Virus record (IMG/VR): IMGVR_UViG_3300035034_000200
Coordinates: 1-30,862 of that record
DNA from: a virus
Direction: 5' to 3' (one strand)
Length of the DNA: 30,862 bases
Shown here: positions 7,785 through 15,633 of the stretch, one piece after another
Layout: every line of letters begins with the position of its first letter
Numbering within the stretch: position 1 is the first letter of the stretch
Translations under genes and position numbers: made by a program
Notes under the pieces: model-generated
The model's database searches: none
The model's input: only the letters and a program-made list of their open reading frames with translations
Told to the model about the DNA's origin: nothing

Positions 7785-9203
7785 ATGAAAGTAAAAAAGA
7801 CATATTATAATAGTGATCAGATGACAGACATGAACAGTCTGTCAAATGCACTAGTGTCAAGTCCTGAAAGGATTTCTCCTATGATTACCCATTTGGGTGG
7901 TCGAGAGGATAAGAAATTTCCTCTCAGTTTTCTAACCGAGGGTCTTGGCAATACAAAATCTATTGATAAGCTTGAGTATGAGTATGACGTGAATTATCAC
8001 TTCAGAAAAACTCGACCTATTGCAAAGACACCAGCCAGCACTGCTGACTTGGGTAGAGGAGGACAACCTTTTGTCCTAACATTCCCTGATAAATGGTTTA
8101 TTAACCGATACATTCTTGTCTCTGAATCAGGAGTACAGGTTCGTATTATGGGAGAACCACGTCCTAATGGAAACAACTGGGATTACACTGTAGAACTTGC
8201 TAGCCCTGATATTCCTGCCATGCCTGCAGAAGATGTGCAGTCAGGTAAGAACTTTGGTCAAATGTTTGCACCTGTAGGTGTTGACTTCTCCAGAGGGAAT
8301 GCAGCTAACTGGCAATCACCTGCTAAGGTTCGTCATAAACTGACGACTATACGTAAGTCTTACCAGTTCTCTGGTAATGCTAAGGACTATGTAGCTGAAT
8401 TTGAGCTACCTATTGAAGGTGGACGTACATCTAAATTCTGGATGGACTATGAGGAATGGCAACATTTCCTAAGCTGGAAAGAAGAATCTGAACTGTACCT
8501 ATGGTATGGTAAGAGATCATATGACTCTAATGGAGTTGTACAAATGAAAGATGAGAATGGTCAGCCTGTACAAGTAGGTCCTGGTCTTCTTGATCAAATC
8601 ATTAACAAAGATACATACAGTCGTTTGACTGCAAGCAAGCTTCGTGAGTTGATTGGTGATGTATTCTTTGGAATGACTGACGCACAAGCAATGAACGTAA
8701 CTCTGTACACAGGTACAGGTGGAGCTAGAGAATTTGACAGAGCTATGAAAGAAGAGCTTGGAAATACTGGCTTTACTATCTATTCAGATGGTAAGTTCCT
8801 TGAAGGATCAGGTAGAGAACTGAAACTGACAGGATACTTCAAACGTTATGAGCACATTGATGGTCATACTATCAATGTGGTTAAAACGCCCCTGTTTGAC
8901 AGATCAGCACTTGCTCAGGCAAGTAGACGACACCCTGAAAGTGGGCTTCCTATGGAATCTTACAGAATGGTATTTGTTGATCAATCTCGCTATGATGGTG
9001 AGACTAACATCCAAATGATCAATAAGAAAGGTCGTGAAATGATGAAATGGGGAGTAGCTGGTTCAGTAGTTCCTCGTGGAATGGGTAACAGCCCACTCAG
9101 AGCTAGTGACATTGATGGTGCTAGTGTACATTTCTTGAAGACTGCTGGAGTATGCCTGAAAAGGTTTGATACTTCTATTGATCTTCAGTGTGTAGCTGAG
9201 TAA
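7785..9203 (+). CDS. Major capsid protein candidate (crAss-like, HK97-type)
   Basis: The main shell protein is expected at this position: after portal and scaffold, and set off from its neighbours by 40- and 92-base gaps with an RNA hairpin after it, as is common for the most abundant virion protein. It has 472 residues, near the roughly 500 usual for crAss-like capsid proteins. It has an N-arm (1-30), a conserved-looking stretch KFPLSFLTEGLGNTKSIDKL (about 44-63), and abundant Trp/Tyr/Gly with codon use richer in CTG/ACC-type codons than most neighbours. No cleavage site is obvious. I am confident it is structural, somewhat less that it is the major shell protein. Confidence 0.8.
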   Translation: MKVKKTYYNSDQMTDMNSLSNALVSSPERISPMITHLGGREDKKFPLSFLTEGLGNTKSIDKLEYEYDVNYHFRKTRPIAKTPASTADLGRGGQPFVLTFPDKWFINRYILVSESGVQVRIMGEPRPNGNNWDYTVELASPDIPAMPAEDVQSGKNFGQMFAPVGVDFSRGNAANWQSPAKVRHKLTTIRKSYQFSGNAKDYVAEFELPIEGGRTSKFWMDYEEWQHFLSWKEESELYLWYGKRSYDSNGVVQMKDENGQPVQVGPGLLDQIINKDTYSRLTASKLRELIGDVFFGMTDAQAMNVTLYTGTGGAREFDRAMKEELGNTGFTIYSDGKFLEGSGRELKLTGYFKRYEHIDGHTINVVKTPLFDRSALAQASRRHPESGLPMESYRMVFVDQSRYDGETNIQMINKKGREMMKWGVAGSVVPRGMGNSPLRASDIDGASVHFLKTAGVCLKRFDTSIDLQCVAE

Positions 9204-9210
9204 ATTATTT

Positions 9211-9265
9211 GTGGTGGTGTGAAGGTTGAACATTTTGTCTTCTTCCTTCGCATCATCACTATTTT
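9211..9265 (+). terminator. RNA hairpin after the capsid gene (terminator, attenuator or 3'-end stabiliser)
   Basis: GTGGTGGTGTGAAGG (9211-9225) can pair over all 15 positions with CCTTCGCATCATCAC (9245-9259), counting three G-U wobbles; the loop is 19 bases. It starts 8 bases after the capsid stop codon and is followed by the T-rich TATTTTAAC. The wobbles make the stem stable only in RNA from the + strand. The T-run is interrupted, so termination may be partial. A weak promoter-like pair (TTGTCT 9235-9240, 19-base spacer, TATTTT 9260-9265) overlaps it. Confidence 0.65.
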
Positions 9266-9295
9266 AACTAGAAGAAGACAACCTAAATTAAAATT

Positions 9296-10156
9296 ATGAG
9301 TAAAAAGACATTAACTGAAACAGGGCTAGAACCTCAACAAAAACAGGTACAAATTATACGTAAGGAGGCTCATAGTAGCCATGTGCCTATTGAAATCAGA
9401 CAGACAGCTATCCATAGATTGGGTAGTGTATATGTAGATAATGTACCTCTAACAAATAAGAATAAGCAGCTTGAGAAAACGTTGCTTCCTCTCATTATAG
9501 ATGTACCTGCTGATTCTGATGATTTCAGAAAAGAAGCACGTAATTTCTGGAGAAGTATTACTATAAAAGTTCCCTCAGAAGGAACTGTACTTAACCTTAA
9601 TATAGATGAAGATGGATATCCTGAGTCTGTAAAAGACTACCTAACGTATATTTGGGCAAAGAAACATCCTCACGTAGCAAAGTCTAAATCAGAAATGAAT
9701 AAGAGCGTTAAAAAGCGTTTTTATATTCATGATCCTGACAGAGAGACAAAAGAAGAGAATGATCGTATTAAATCTAAAGCAAAAGCTTATAGAGAGTTCT
9801 CTAAAGTAATGGATGATGAGAAGGCTATTAATCGAGTACTTCGAGTAATAGGTTCTGGTAATCCTGATAAAATGAGTAAGAGTCAGAAAGAAAACTCATT
9901 GCACACTGCAATGGAAACTGATCCTACACGCTTTTATGACGTAGCTACAGATAGTAGACTTGAGATCAAAGATCTTATTGCTGATCTGGTAGAGAATGAA
10001 GTGCTGCGTAAGTCAGGTAACAGTTATTTCTATATTGATGAAGTAGTAGGTGAAAGTTTAGATGATGCTGTTGGATTCTTCAAAAGCACCAAACACAGTA
10101 AAGAGATAAATGATATGAAAGCTAAACTAGAAGATAGAAAATCTGTAGTCGCTTAA
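9296..10156 (+). CDS. Conserved-looking head-region protein of unknown function
   Basis: This 286-residue, highly charged protein follows the capsid gene. It has a central beta-rich part (LLPLIIDVPADSDDFRKEAR and ITIKVPSEGTVLNLNIDEDG), then a long K/R/E helical stretch (about 130-200). It ends in a region shaped like a small helical or winged domain: TRFYDVATDSRLEIKDLIADLVENEVLRKSGNSYFYID, where the end 'EVLRKSGNSYFY' looks like a wing. The order capsid, this gene, neck proteins suggests a head-completion, inner-capsid or DNA-associated role. No catalytic motif seen. A 3'-end basic tail (KLEDRKSVVA) is present. Confidence 0.6.
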   Translation: MSKKTLTETGLEPQQKQVQIIRKEAHSSHVPIEIRQTAIHRLGSVYVDNVPLTNKNKQLEKTLLPLIIDVPADSDDFRKEARNFWRSITIKVPSEGTVLNLNIDEDGYPESVKDYLTYIWAKKHPHVAKSKSEMNKSVKKRFYIHDPDRETKEENDRIKSKAKAYREFSKVMDDEKAINRVLRVIGSGNPDKMSKSQKENSLHTAMETDPTRFYDVATDSRLEIKDLIADLVENEVLRKSGNSYFYIDEVVGESLDDAVGFFKSTKHSKEINDMKAKLEDRKSVVA

Positions 10157-10157
10157 A

Positions 10158-10799
10158 ATGACATTTCAAGAACTACATATCGGAGTAAACTTGGGGGCAC
10201 AACAGATTGCCTCCAATGTTTATGATGATTTTTTAAAAGAAGAAGTAGATTATTTCTTAAATGAAGCAGTCAAGGACTATATCAAAGAACAGTATAGTCA
10301 ATTAAAGAATGAAAATAGAGACATGAAGTCTCAGTTTGTAAATGAGAACTTAAGAACTTTGATTACAAACGTTTCTTTAGCTAACATTTCAGCAGTTTCA
10401 TATATACCAAATGCTGCACAGGCAGATTTACCTGCTGATTATTTATATTACATCTTCTCAAGATTAGAATTTAATGGAGAATGGAAGAACTGTAGGAAAC
10501 TAGGTTCTAAAGGTATAAAAGATTATGTAGAAACCGATTATAATAAACCAATATTTAGAGAATTTCCCTTACTGATAGAGAATGATTCTGTTATAGTAAT
10601 AGGTGATTCTCTAAATAGTCTGGATAATACTACTGATATACGGTTTACATATCTTAAGTCTCCTATGAAAATTTCACTAGAAGGAAATGAATCAACTGAA
10701 TTTACTAGTCTTCCTGAGCATACGCATCAGGAGGTAGTTAACCTAGCTGTACGAAAGATTCTTACTATTATAGGATCACAGCAAACACAAACTGAGTAA
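10158..10799 (+). CDS. Neck/head-tail connector protein, first of a paralogous pair
   Basis: This 213-residue protein is related to the next gene. Both start MT..E, share an N-terminal helix pattern around DDFLKEEVDYFLNEAVKDYIKE, a 'LITN..L' segment, an 'LPADYLYY' turn, the strand YLKSPMKIS and the C-terminal block LPEHTHQEVVNLAVRKIL. Connector or ring proteins in podovirus necks are small, paired and encoded after the capsid gene, so they probably form stacked rings below the portal. It begins two bases after the previous stop and joins the next gene in a TAATG junction, so equal expression is likely. No enzyme motif. Confidence 0.65.
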   Translation: MTFQELHIGVNLGAQQIASNVYDDFLKEEVDYFLNEAVKDYIKEQYSQLKNENRDMKSQFVNENLRTLITNVSLANISAVSYIPNAAQADLPADYLYYIFSRLEFNGEWKNCRKLGSKGIKDYVETDYNKPIFREFPLLIENDSVIVIGDSLNSLDNTTDIRFTYLKSPMKISLEGNESTEFTSLPEHTHQEVVNLAVRKILTIIGSQQTQTE

Positions 10800-11503
10800 T
10801 GACGATAAAAGAAATGCAATATCGCTTTGGGATTAAGGTGAACCAACTTGATTCAGCGCTTCAATTATACACTGATGACATTGAATACTGGTTAAACAGA
10901 GCTCAACTAGCTATTGTAAAAGAAGCCTATGAGAATTTTACTACAGATAAGAGGATCTATGAACAGAATCCTGAGAGAGTAGATGACTTTAGAGTTCTTA
11001 TTACTCGTAATACTAGTTTGGATACTGGTTATAGCAGTGCAGCTATAACACCTACTGGATATTTTGTAGATACTGTAGAGTTGCCTAGTAATTATATGTT
11101 TCTATTAGCTAGCAAGAGTGTGGTACACTATAATTATCCTTCTATATCATTCACTGTAGCAAACGATAAACGTTCTTCAGCTGAATTTGAAGAGAGAATC
11201 GTAGTTAATGAAGTTGTACAACCAGATGATATTTACGATATTCTTAGCGATCCTTTTAATACTACAAAGATTAAACGACCTCTATGTACTATTAATGATG
11301 ATAACATTATGGCATATACAGACGGTAAGTTTTTAGTAGATAAAGTCATTATTGATTATTTAAAAGAACCTACTCCTATGAATATAGAGAGTGGTACAGA
11401 TTCTGAGCTACCTAATCACTTACATGATAATATATTAGATGTAGCTGTTAATTTATTCGCCTCTAGTGTCCGAAGTCAACAACCAGCTAAAGAAGTTGGA
11501 TAA
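10799..11503 (+). CDS. Neck/head-tail connector protein, second of a paralogous pair
   Basis: This 234-residue protein is a paralog of the gene before it: compare YLKEPTPMN with YLKSPMKIS, and LPNHLHDNILDVAVNL with LPEHTHQEVVNLAVRK. The N-terminal helix (YTDDIEYWLNRAQLAIVKEAY) and 'LPSNYMFL' also correspond. It carries an extra insertion in the middle (about 110-160, EERIVVNEVVQPDDIYDIL), as expected if the two copies now occupy different rings of the neck. The gene ends just before a promoter-like sequence; the -35-like element overlaps its last codons. Confidence 0.65.
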   Translation: MTIKEMQYRFGIKVNQLDSALQLYTDDIEYWLNRAQLAIVKEAYENFTTDKRIYEQNPERVDDFRVLITRNTSLDTGYSSAAITPTGYFVDTVELPSNYMFLLASKSVVHYNYPSISFTVANDKRSSAEFEERIVVNEVVQPDDIYDILSDPFNTTKIKRPLCTINDDNIMAYTDGKFLVDKVIIDYLKEPTPMNIESGTDSELPNHLHDNILDVAVNLFASSVRSQQPAKEVG

Positions 11504-11524
11504 ACAAATTTTTATAAATATATT
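11496..11524 (+). promoter_or_regulatory. Candidate promoter for the 394-aa virion protein gene
   Basis: TTGGAT (11496-11501), 17 bases, TATATT (11519-11524) resembles a sigma-70-type promoter. The start point expected 6-8 bases downstream would put the first transcribed bases at the foot of two tandem hairpins. Bacteroidota primary sigma factors prefer a different -7 box (TAnnTTTG), so this is a suggestion only. Confidence 0.35.
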
Positions 11525-11532
11525 TAAAGAAT

Positions 11533-11567
11533 GTAGCAATGAAGCTACTTGTGTCTGAAAGGACACA
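11533..11567 (+). other. Two tandem hairpins in the 5' leader of the 394-aa protein gene
   Basis: Hairpin 1 is GTAGC (11533-11537), loop AATGAA, GCTAC (11544-11548). One base later hairpin 2 is TGTGTC (11550-11555), loop TGAAAG, GACACA (11562-11567). Both have six-base loops and could stack end to end. They lie 28 bases before the ATG, leaving an unstructured A/T-rich ribosome landing site. A likely role is protecting the 5' end of an abundant mRNA; a ligand- or protein-binding leader is an alternative. Confidence 0.55.
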
Positions 11568-11595
11568 CCCAACCTATAACTAAAAAGTCACAATT

Positions 11596-12780
11596 ATGAG
11601 ACATTTACTATTTAATAATACAGCCGTAGCAGATGCTGCTGCAGATGCATATAGTTACCCAAGTGAGCTACCTAAAGCTCAAATTGGTATATTTGATGCA
11701 CAAGCAGGAGGAAGCCTAGATCTTACAGGCGCTAACGCTACTGATGAAATGATCATTGCTCAGGGTGTATCCGCAGGTAAGAGCCCTGTAAGGACACACG
11801 TACTGGAAAAAGGCAAGATCGAAAAAGTTGTAACGAAAGCCTATGAAGCCCCTGTTCGTCAGGTTACTTTTGTAGGATATAACGGAACTAATGGAGATAT
11901 TGAAGCAGGAGCAGGAGATTATTTCCTGAAAACTGTTGATGTAACTAATGGCTATGAGCCATATCCAACGATGAGCGCAAACTACTTTACAAAGAGTGTT
12001 GGTGTAATTCCATTCACTATTGCTACTGAGATTGCAAAGGTAGCTATAAAGAATCCTCGATTTTTTGTACAAGTAGATGTAGTTAGTGAACTGACTACTG
12101 CTGTTCTAAATAACGGTAGTGCTTCTGCAACAGACGTATCTATTATTCAAGGTAGTGATCAAGCTACTTTTGGAGATGCAGCTAATCTTAGTGCAGGAGA
12201 CTATGTAAGAATTGGCCATGCTACCGATACAGGCTATCCAGTGTACTATGTTAAAGCACTTGATGGAGATGTAGCTACTCTTGGACGTCCTTTTGCAGGA
12301 GAAACAGTTTCTGATGTTGCTGTTGGATTTACTTCTACAGCACCTGATGCAGATGATGCTTCAGGCTTGAAACTTACTGGAGCTACTCCAGCACCTGATA
12401 ACAATGAAGGAATTGAGATTGATACTGAAGATCAAGTAACTTCTTTCCGTACAGCCCTTTCAGAAGACTTTGGATCAACTCCACTGACTTCTTCAGCTGC
12501 TCCTGTCACTGGTTCAGGAAGCTATTTACAAGTAGCTAATATGGAAAAGAATACTCAAGGTTTCCAATCATTCTTCTACAGAGCTACTCCGTTTGAAGCT
12601 GAGAAGCCTGAGTTCTTTGCAGATTCAGATCTAACATACGATCTGGTAACTATTCTTTATAGAACAAATACTACTGAAAACATTGCTAAGAGCAATAAGT
12701 ATGTAGAGATTGTCCTAGCTTTCCAAGCAGGCGTTCTAGCAAGTGATAGTGTAGATTTTAACACCTTTTTTGGTGTATAA
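11596..12780 (+). CDS. Abundant virion protein candidate (tail-tube-like or capsid decoration)
   Basis: This 394-residue acidic protein is rich in A, G, T, D and V, and looks all-beta. Its start, MRHLLFNNTAVADAAADAYS then SELPKAQIGIFDAQAGGSLDL, resembles N-termini of repeated virion structural proteins. It contains a barrel-like insert (about 178-230: SAGDYVRIGHATDTGYPVYYVKALDG) and a disordered-looking D/T/S/P patch (about 246-310). It has its own candidate promoter, leader hairpins and strong terminator, which points to high expression. Auxiliary capsid protein, tail tube or other major component are all possible; I cannot separate them by eye. Confidence 0.6.
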   Translation: MRHLLFNNTAVADAAADAYSYPSELPKAQIGIFDAQAGGSLDLTGANATDEMIIAQGVSAGKSPVRTHVLEKGKIEKVVTKAYEAPVRQVTFVGYNGTNGDIEAGAGDYFLKTVDVTNGYEPYPTMSANYFTKSVGVIPFTIATEIAKVAIKNPRFFVQVDVVSELTTAVLNNGSASATDVSIIQGSDQATFGDAANLSAGDYVRIGHATDTGYPVYYVKALDGDVATLGRPFAGETVSDVAVGFTSTAPDADDASGLKLTGATPAPDNNEGIEIDTEDQVTSFRTALSEDFGSTPLTSSAAPVTGSGSYLQVANMEKNTQGFQSFFYRATPFEAEKPEFFADSDLTYDLVTILYRTNTTENIAKSNKYVEIVLAFQAGVLASDSVDFNTFFGV

Positions 12781-12805
12781 GGTATTTACCTTAATCTAAA
12801 CTTTT

Positions 12806-12841
12806 AAGGGAGAGAGTTTCACACTTTCTCCCTTTTTTATT
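12806..12841 (+). terminator. Strong Rho-independent terminator
   Basis: A 12-bp stem AAGGGAGAGAGT (12806-12817) with ACTTTCTCCCTT (12823-12834), one G-U pair, a five-base loop TTCAC, and a following T-rich run (TTTTATT). It lies 26 bases after the stop of the 394-aa virion protein. A second small hairpin, AAGGT with ACCTT, overlaps that stop codon (about 12779-12794). Confidence 0.9.
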
Positions 12842-12852
12842 ATCTTCTCTAT

Positions 12853-13470
12853 ATGAAAACACCTATTAAGATTATTGGAGGGGCTATATCATTACTCATC
12901 ATTTACACTATAGGTATATATCTCTTCACTCCAGACTTTATTACAAAAGAAGTAGAAGTAGTTGTTGAGAAAGAAATTACTGTAGAAATAGATAGTTCAG
13001 CTGTTTACAGAGAGTATTCTGAACGCATACCTGAACCTAAACAAGATACTGTTTTTGTAGAAATAGAAGTACCCAAACCTGTACCAATATCATCTGGTAT
13101 GAATGAATACAGATTGGTTTATGCTGATTCTCTAATCTCTGCACTATGGACTACAACTGTACAAGGTACGCTTACCTCACAAGATTTTGAATACTTTACC
13201 AAACGCAGATTGGTTAAAGAAACTGTTTGGACTTTCAATAGAACAGTTACGAATACGATCAATACAACAAAGACTATTACAAAAGTAGAGAATCCTAAGC
13301 CATACTTTACTGTAGGTGCGGAATTTACTGACTTGGATTACTTATCTGTCTCTGGTGGCTTCATGACTAGGAATAGGTATCATTTTTATTACAATTATAA
13401 CACTCACTTTGAAACTCATAGTATAGGGTTTTCCATGCCACTAACCTTTAAACTAAGACGACTTTTATGA
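12853..13470 (+). CDS. Membrane-anchored protein with beta-rich C-terminus (possible spanin or envelope protein)
   Basis: This 205-residue protein has one N-terminal membrane segment (about 5-26, IKIIGGAISLLIIYTIGIYLF) and is probably exposed to the periplasm after it. A V/E-rich linker (KEVEVVVEKEITVEID) leads to a middle domain (MNEYRLVYADSLISALWTTT, about 83-115) like short Bacteroidota phage proteins annotated as DUF6808; I am unsure of that name. The end (about 148-200) alternates aromatic and polar residues (YFTVGAEFTDLDYLSVSGGF and on), like several amphipathic beta strands. It starts just after the strong terminator and ends in ATGA with the next gene. A role bridging inner and outer membranes at lysis is a guess. 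Confidence 0.55.
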   Translation: MKTPIKIIGGAISLLIIYTIGIYLFTPDFITKEVEVVVEKEITVEIDSSAVYREYSERIPEPKQDTVFVEIEVPKPVPISSGMNEYRLVYADSLISALWTTTVQGTLTSQDFEYFTKRRLVKETVWTFNRTVTNTINTTKTITKVENPKPYFTVGAEFTDLDYLSVSGGFMTRNRYHFYYNYNTHFETHSIGFSMPLTFKLRRLL

Positions 13471-14702
13471 CAATACCTCAAATACGAGAATTTCTTGATA
13501 ATAAACCTGGATACAAGAAATGGGGAGCAGAGAAATTAGCAGAGTATCTAGGGACTACCCCTGGTAAAGTAAAAGAAGCTAAGGGAGAGCTTAAAGCTAA
13601 TAAAGGTAATTATGATGAATATGACTCTAAAGAGCAGCATGATAATGAACATTCAAACAGACCTAATACAGGAGCAAAATCTAAGTTCACAGCTGAAAAT
13701 GATCAGACATTAAAAGAATACTGTGAATCTGTAGGTATTGACTATGATAGAATTGATCCCTATAACGATGTAAAGTATTGGACAGATTCAGCAGGTAGAC
13801 GTAGATACTCTGTTGTACCTAAAACAATCGAAGAAGAGAATTATACGGAATCTATTTTAGAGGCAATCAAAGAATCTATAACTCCTTTATCTATACCAGA
13901 TGTAATACTATATACTGGAAACAATGCAGCTATTATGAATGTATATGATGCCCATATAGATAAACTATCTGAAGTAGGTAAAGGATATACGATTGAAGAA
14001 AATCTAGCTTTAATAGCAGATTCTGTAGCACGTATCTATAATTGGATTAGCCCTCATGGAATAAAGAAACTGTACATTCCTATAGGAAATGACTTCTTTA
14101 ATACAAATGGCTCTTTCAGTCAGACAAAAGCAGGAACTCCTCAAGAATTAAGTGTCCATTGGAAAGAAAGCTTCCAATTAGGGGTATCTGCCATATCTGG
14201 TATGGTATCTAAAGGCTTAACATTCGCTCAGGAAGTAGAATTGGTACCTGTAGAGGGCAATCATGATGAAGATAAGGTCTTCTATCTTAATGAAGTTTTG
14301 AAGGCGTTATATGCCAATTCTCAGAGAGTAATACTATCAAACATATCAAAACCCATGCATCACAGGAAATTTGGTAAGAACTTGCTATCTTTTGCACATG
14401 GTAAGCATGAGAAGAGACGAGTAAAGCAGTTACCATTGGATGTAGCAGAAGAAGTACCTGCCATGTGGGGAGAAACAAAATATAGAGAGATGTTTCTTGG
14501 AGACATTCATCACAAAGAAGAATATCGTTTTCTACGTAAAGTAGATGTACGTGGATATACTGTTAACTTTCTTAGAGATATTAGCTTCAATCAAAGTACT
14601 TGGGATAGAAATAATGGATACCATATAGGATTAAAGAGTCTAGAAGCTCATGTATTTAATCCTGATTTTGGACAATTTGCAAACTTTAGAGATACCTTTT
14701 AA
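13467..14702 (+). CDS. Calcineurin-type metallophosphoesterase with N-terminal HTH-like region
   Basis: This 411-residue protein has an N-terminal helix-turn-helix-like segment (about 15-45, KKWGAEKLAEYLGTTPGKVKEAKGEL), then a calcineurin-like phosphoesterase domain from about 155. Metal-site motifs appear in order: D161-x-H163, GND (N208-D209), GNHD (N265-H266-D267), H311 in FAHGKHE, and GDIHH (G345-H349), where the usual GHxH has D in the first His place. Such enzymes use two metals to hydrolyse phosphodiesters or phosphomonoesters, nucleic acids included. Related phage proteins in Bacteroidota occur within late operons. The substrate is unknown. It is coupled to both neighbours (ATGA and TAATG). 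Confidence 0.8.
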   Translation: MTIPQIREFLDNKPGYKKWGAEKLAEYLGTTPGKVKEAKGELKANKGNYDEYDSKEQHDNEHSNRPNTGAKSKFTAENDQTLKEYCESVGIDYDRIDPYNDVKYWTDSAGRRRYSVVPKTIEEENYTESILEAIKESITPLSIPDVILYTGNNAAIMNVYDAHIDKLSEVGKGYTIEENLALIADSVARIYNWISPHGIKKLYIPIGNDFFNTNGSFSQTKAGTPQELSVHWKESFQLGVSAISGMVSKGLTFAQEVELVPVEGNHDEDKVFYLNEVLKALYANSQRVILSNISKPMHHRKFGKNLLSFAHGKHEKRRVKQLPLDVAEEVPAMWGETKYREMFLGDIHHKEEYRFLRKVDVRGYTVNFLRDISFNQSTWDRNNGYHIGLKSLEAHVFNPDFGQFANFRDTF

Positions 14703-15181
14703 TGAATTATAATTCACCTGAGATATATGAATTTTATGTAGATAGAGGAGGAGAACTTTCCTATAAAGAGTGGTCCGCCATATGCCAGGAATTTAATGAG
14801 ATGGTTATGGATGAGATCATACTAAAAGGAGAGAAAATTAATCTTGGTGCTAATCTCTCTACAATTTCTATAGCTAGGATTAAGCGCAATTACAGTAACC
14901 AACAAGTTAATTGGGCTGAAAGTAATAAACTAAAGCAGAAGCTTCTTGATGAAGGTAAACATTTATATGATTCTAAAACAGGAGAAGGGGAGAATTGGCT
15001 AGTCTACTTTACTAATGATTGGTACTGTAGGTTTTATTGGAATAAGGGTCACTGTACAGTAACAAATAAGACAGCTTATAGATTTGTAGCTACTAGAGGA
15101 AAGATGGGAAATAAGACCAAGCTTAAAAACCTATTACGAGATGATGACCTTGCATACTTACAGTTTGATAAATTGACTTAA
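14702..15181 (+). CDS. Conserved phage protein of unknown function
   Basis: This 159-residue protein begins in a TAATG junction with the phosphoesterase. Residues about 19-60 (LSYKEWSAICQEFNEMVMDE, then INLGANLSTISIARIKRN) and 95-130 (ENWLVYFTNDWYCRFYWNKG, then CTVTNKTAYRFVATRGKMGN) resemble a small protein found next to phosphoesterase genes in several Bacteroidota phages, sometimes labelled transcriptional regulator; that label is weakly founded. It is basic and aromatic-rich, which would suit nucleic acid binding. No membrane segment or classical catalytic motif. Confidence 0.6.
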   Translation: MNYNSPEIYEFYVDRGGELSYKEWSAICQEFNEMVMDEIILKGEKINLGANLSTISIARIKRNYSNQQVNWAESNKLKQKLLDEGKHLYDSKTGEGENWLVYFTNDWYCRFYWNKGHCTVTNKTAYRFVATRGKMGNKTKLKNLLRDDDLAYLQFDKLT

Positions 15182-15201
15182 AACGAATTAATACCTATTT
15201 T
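15173..15201 (+). promoter_or_regulatory. Candidate promoter for the appendage gene cluster
   Basis: TTGACT (15173-15178), 17 bases, TATTTT (15196-15201), about 25 bases before the ATG at 15226. The -35-like element overlaps the end of the previous gene. A similar TATTT-AAC string lies 30-36 bases before the start codons at 7785, 9296 and 15226, which may be a shared late signal or only AT-rich leader sequence. Confidence 0.35.
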
Positions 15202-15225
15202 TAACAACCACTAAATTATTTTATT

Positions 15226-15633
15226 ATGAGTTCACCTGACATTTATATTCCTGGCTATCCTGTCTGTAAGAATATTGTAGCTAAAAGAAATGATACCTTC
15301 GTATGGGAGATTACAGGGTATAATAGAGATGGTACTCCATTTGATTTTTCTAATAAGACATTTTTACTGCAGGTAAAAGATGATGCAGATTCTGATGAAA
15401 CTCTTATAGAGATGCCCAACAGTAGTTTTAGTATAGAATCTACTCCTCAAGGAGATGCTTTAGATATATTTGACTTACTAGTGGTTGTACACCCTAAAGA
15501 ATTTATGGATGTAGCTTTTGAAGGTAAACCTTATGATTTAGAGTTAACAGATGATCAAGATCAAACATTTACATTCTATGAAGGTGTATTTACTGTAACT
15601 AAAGATATTAGTAGAGTAGAAGATAATGCCTAA
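15226..15633 (+). CDS. Small beta-sandwich tail/appendage adaptor protein
   Basis: This 135-residue, acidic, all-beta-looking protein reads like the N-terminal adaptor domain common in phage baseplate and fibre proteins: KRNDTFVWEITGYNRDGTPF, DFSNKTFLLQVKD, then YDLELTDDQDQTFTFYEGVF and TVTKDISR at the end. In that pattern the 'DFS...V' and 'YDLEL...G.F.V..D.(S/T)R' strands form an Ig-like sandwich. It heads a cluster of receptor-contact-type proteins and overlaps the next gene by 8 bases (ATGCCTAA), so it is probably the docking platform for the SprB/MAM protein. Specific family uncertain. Confidence 0.6.
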   Translation: MSSPDIYIPGYPVCKNIVAKRNDTFVWEITGYNRDGTPFDFSNKTFLLQVKDDADSDETLIEMPNSSFSIESTPQGDALDIFDLLVVVHPKEFMDVAFEGKPYDLELTDDQDQTFTFYEGVFTVTKDISRVEDNA

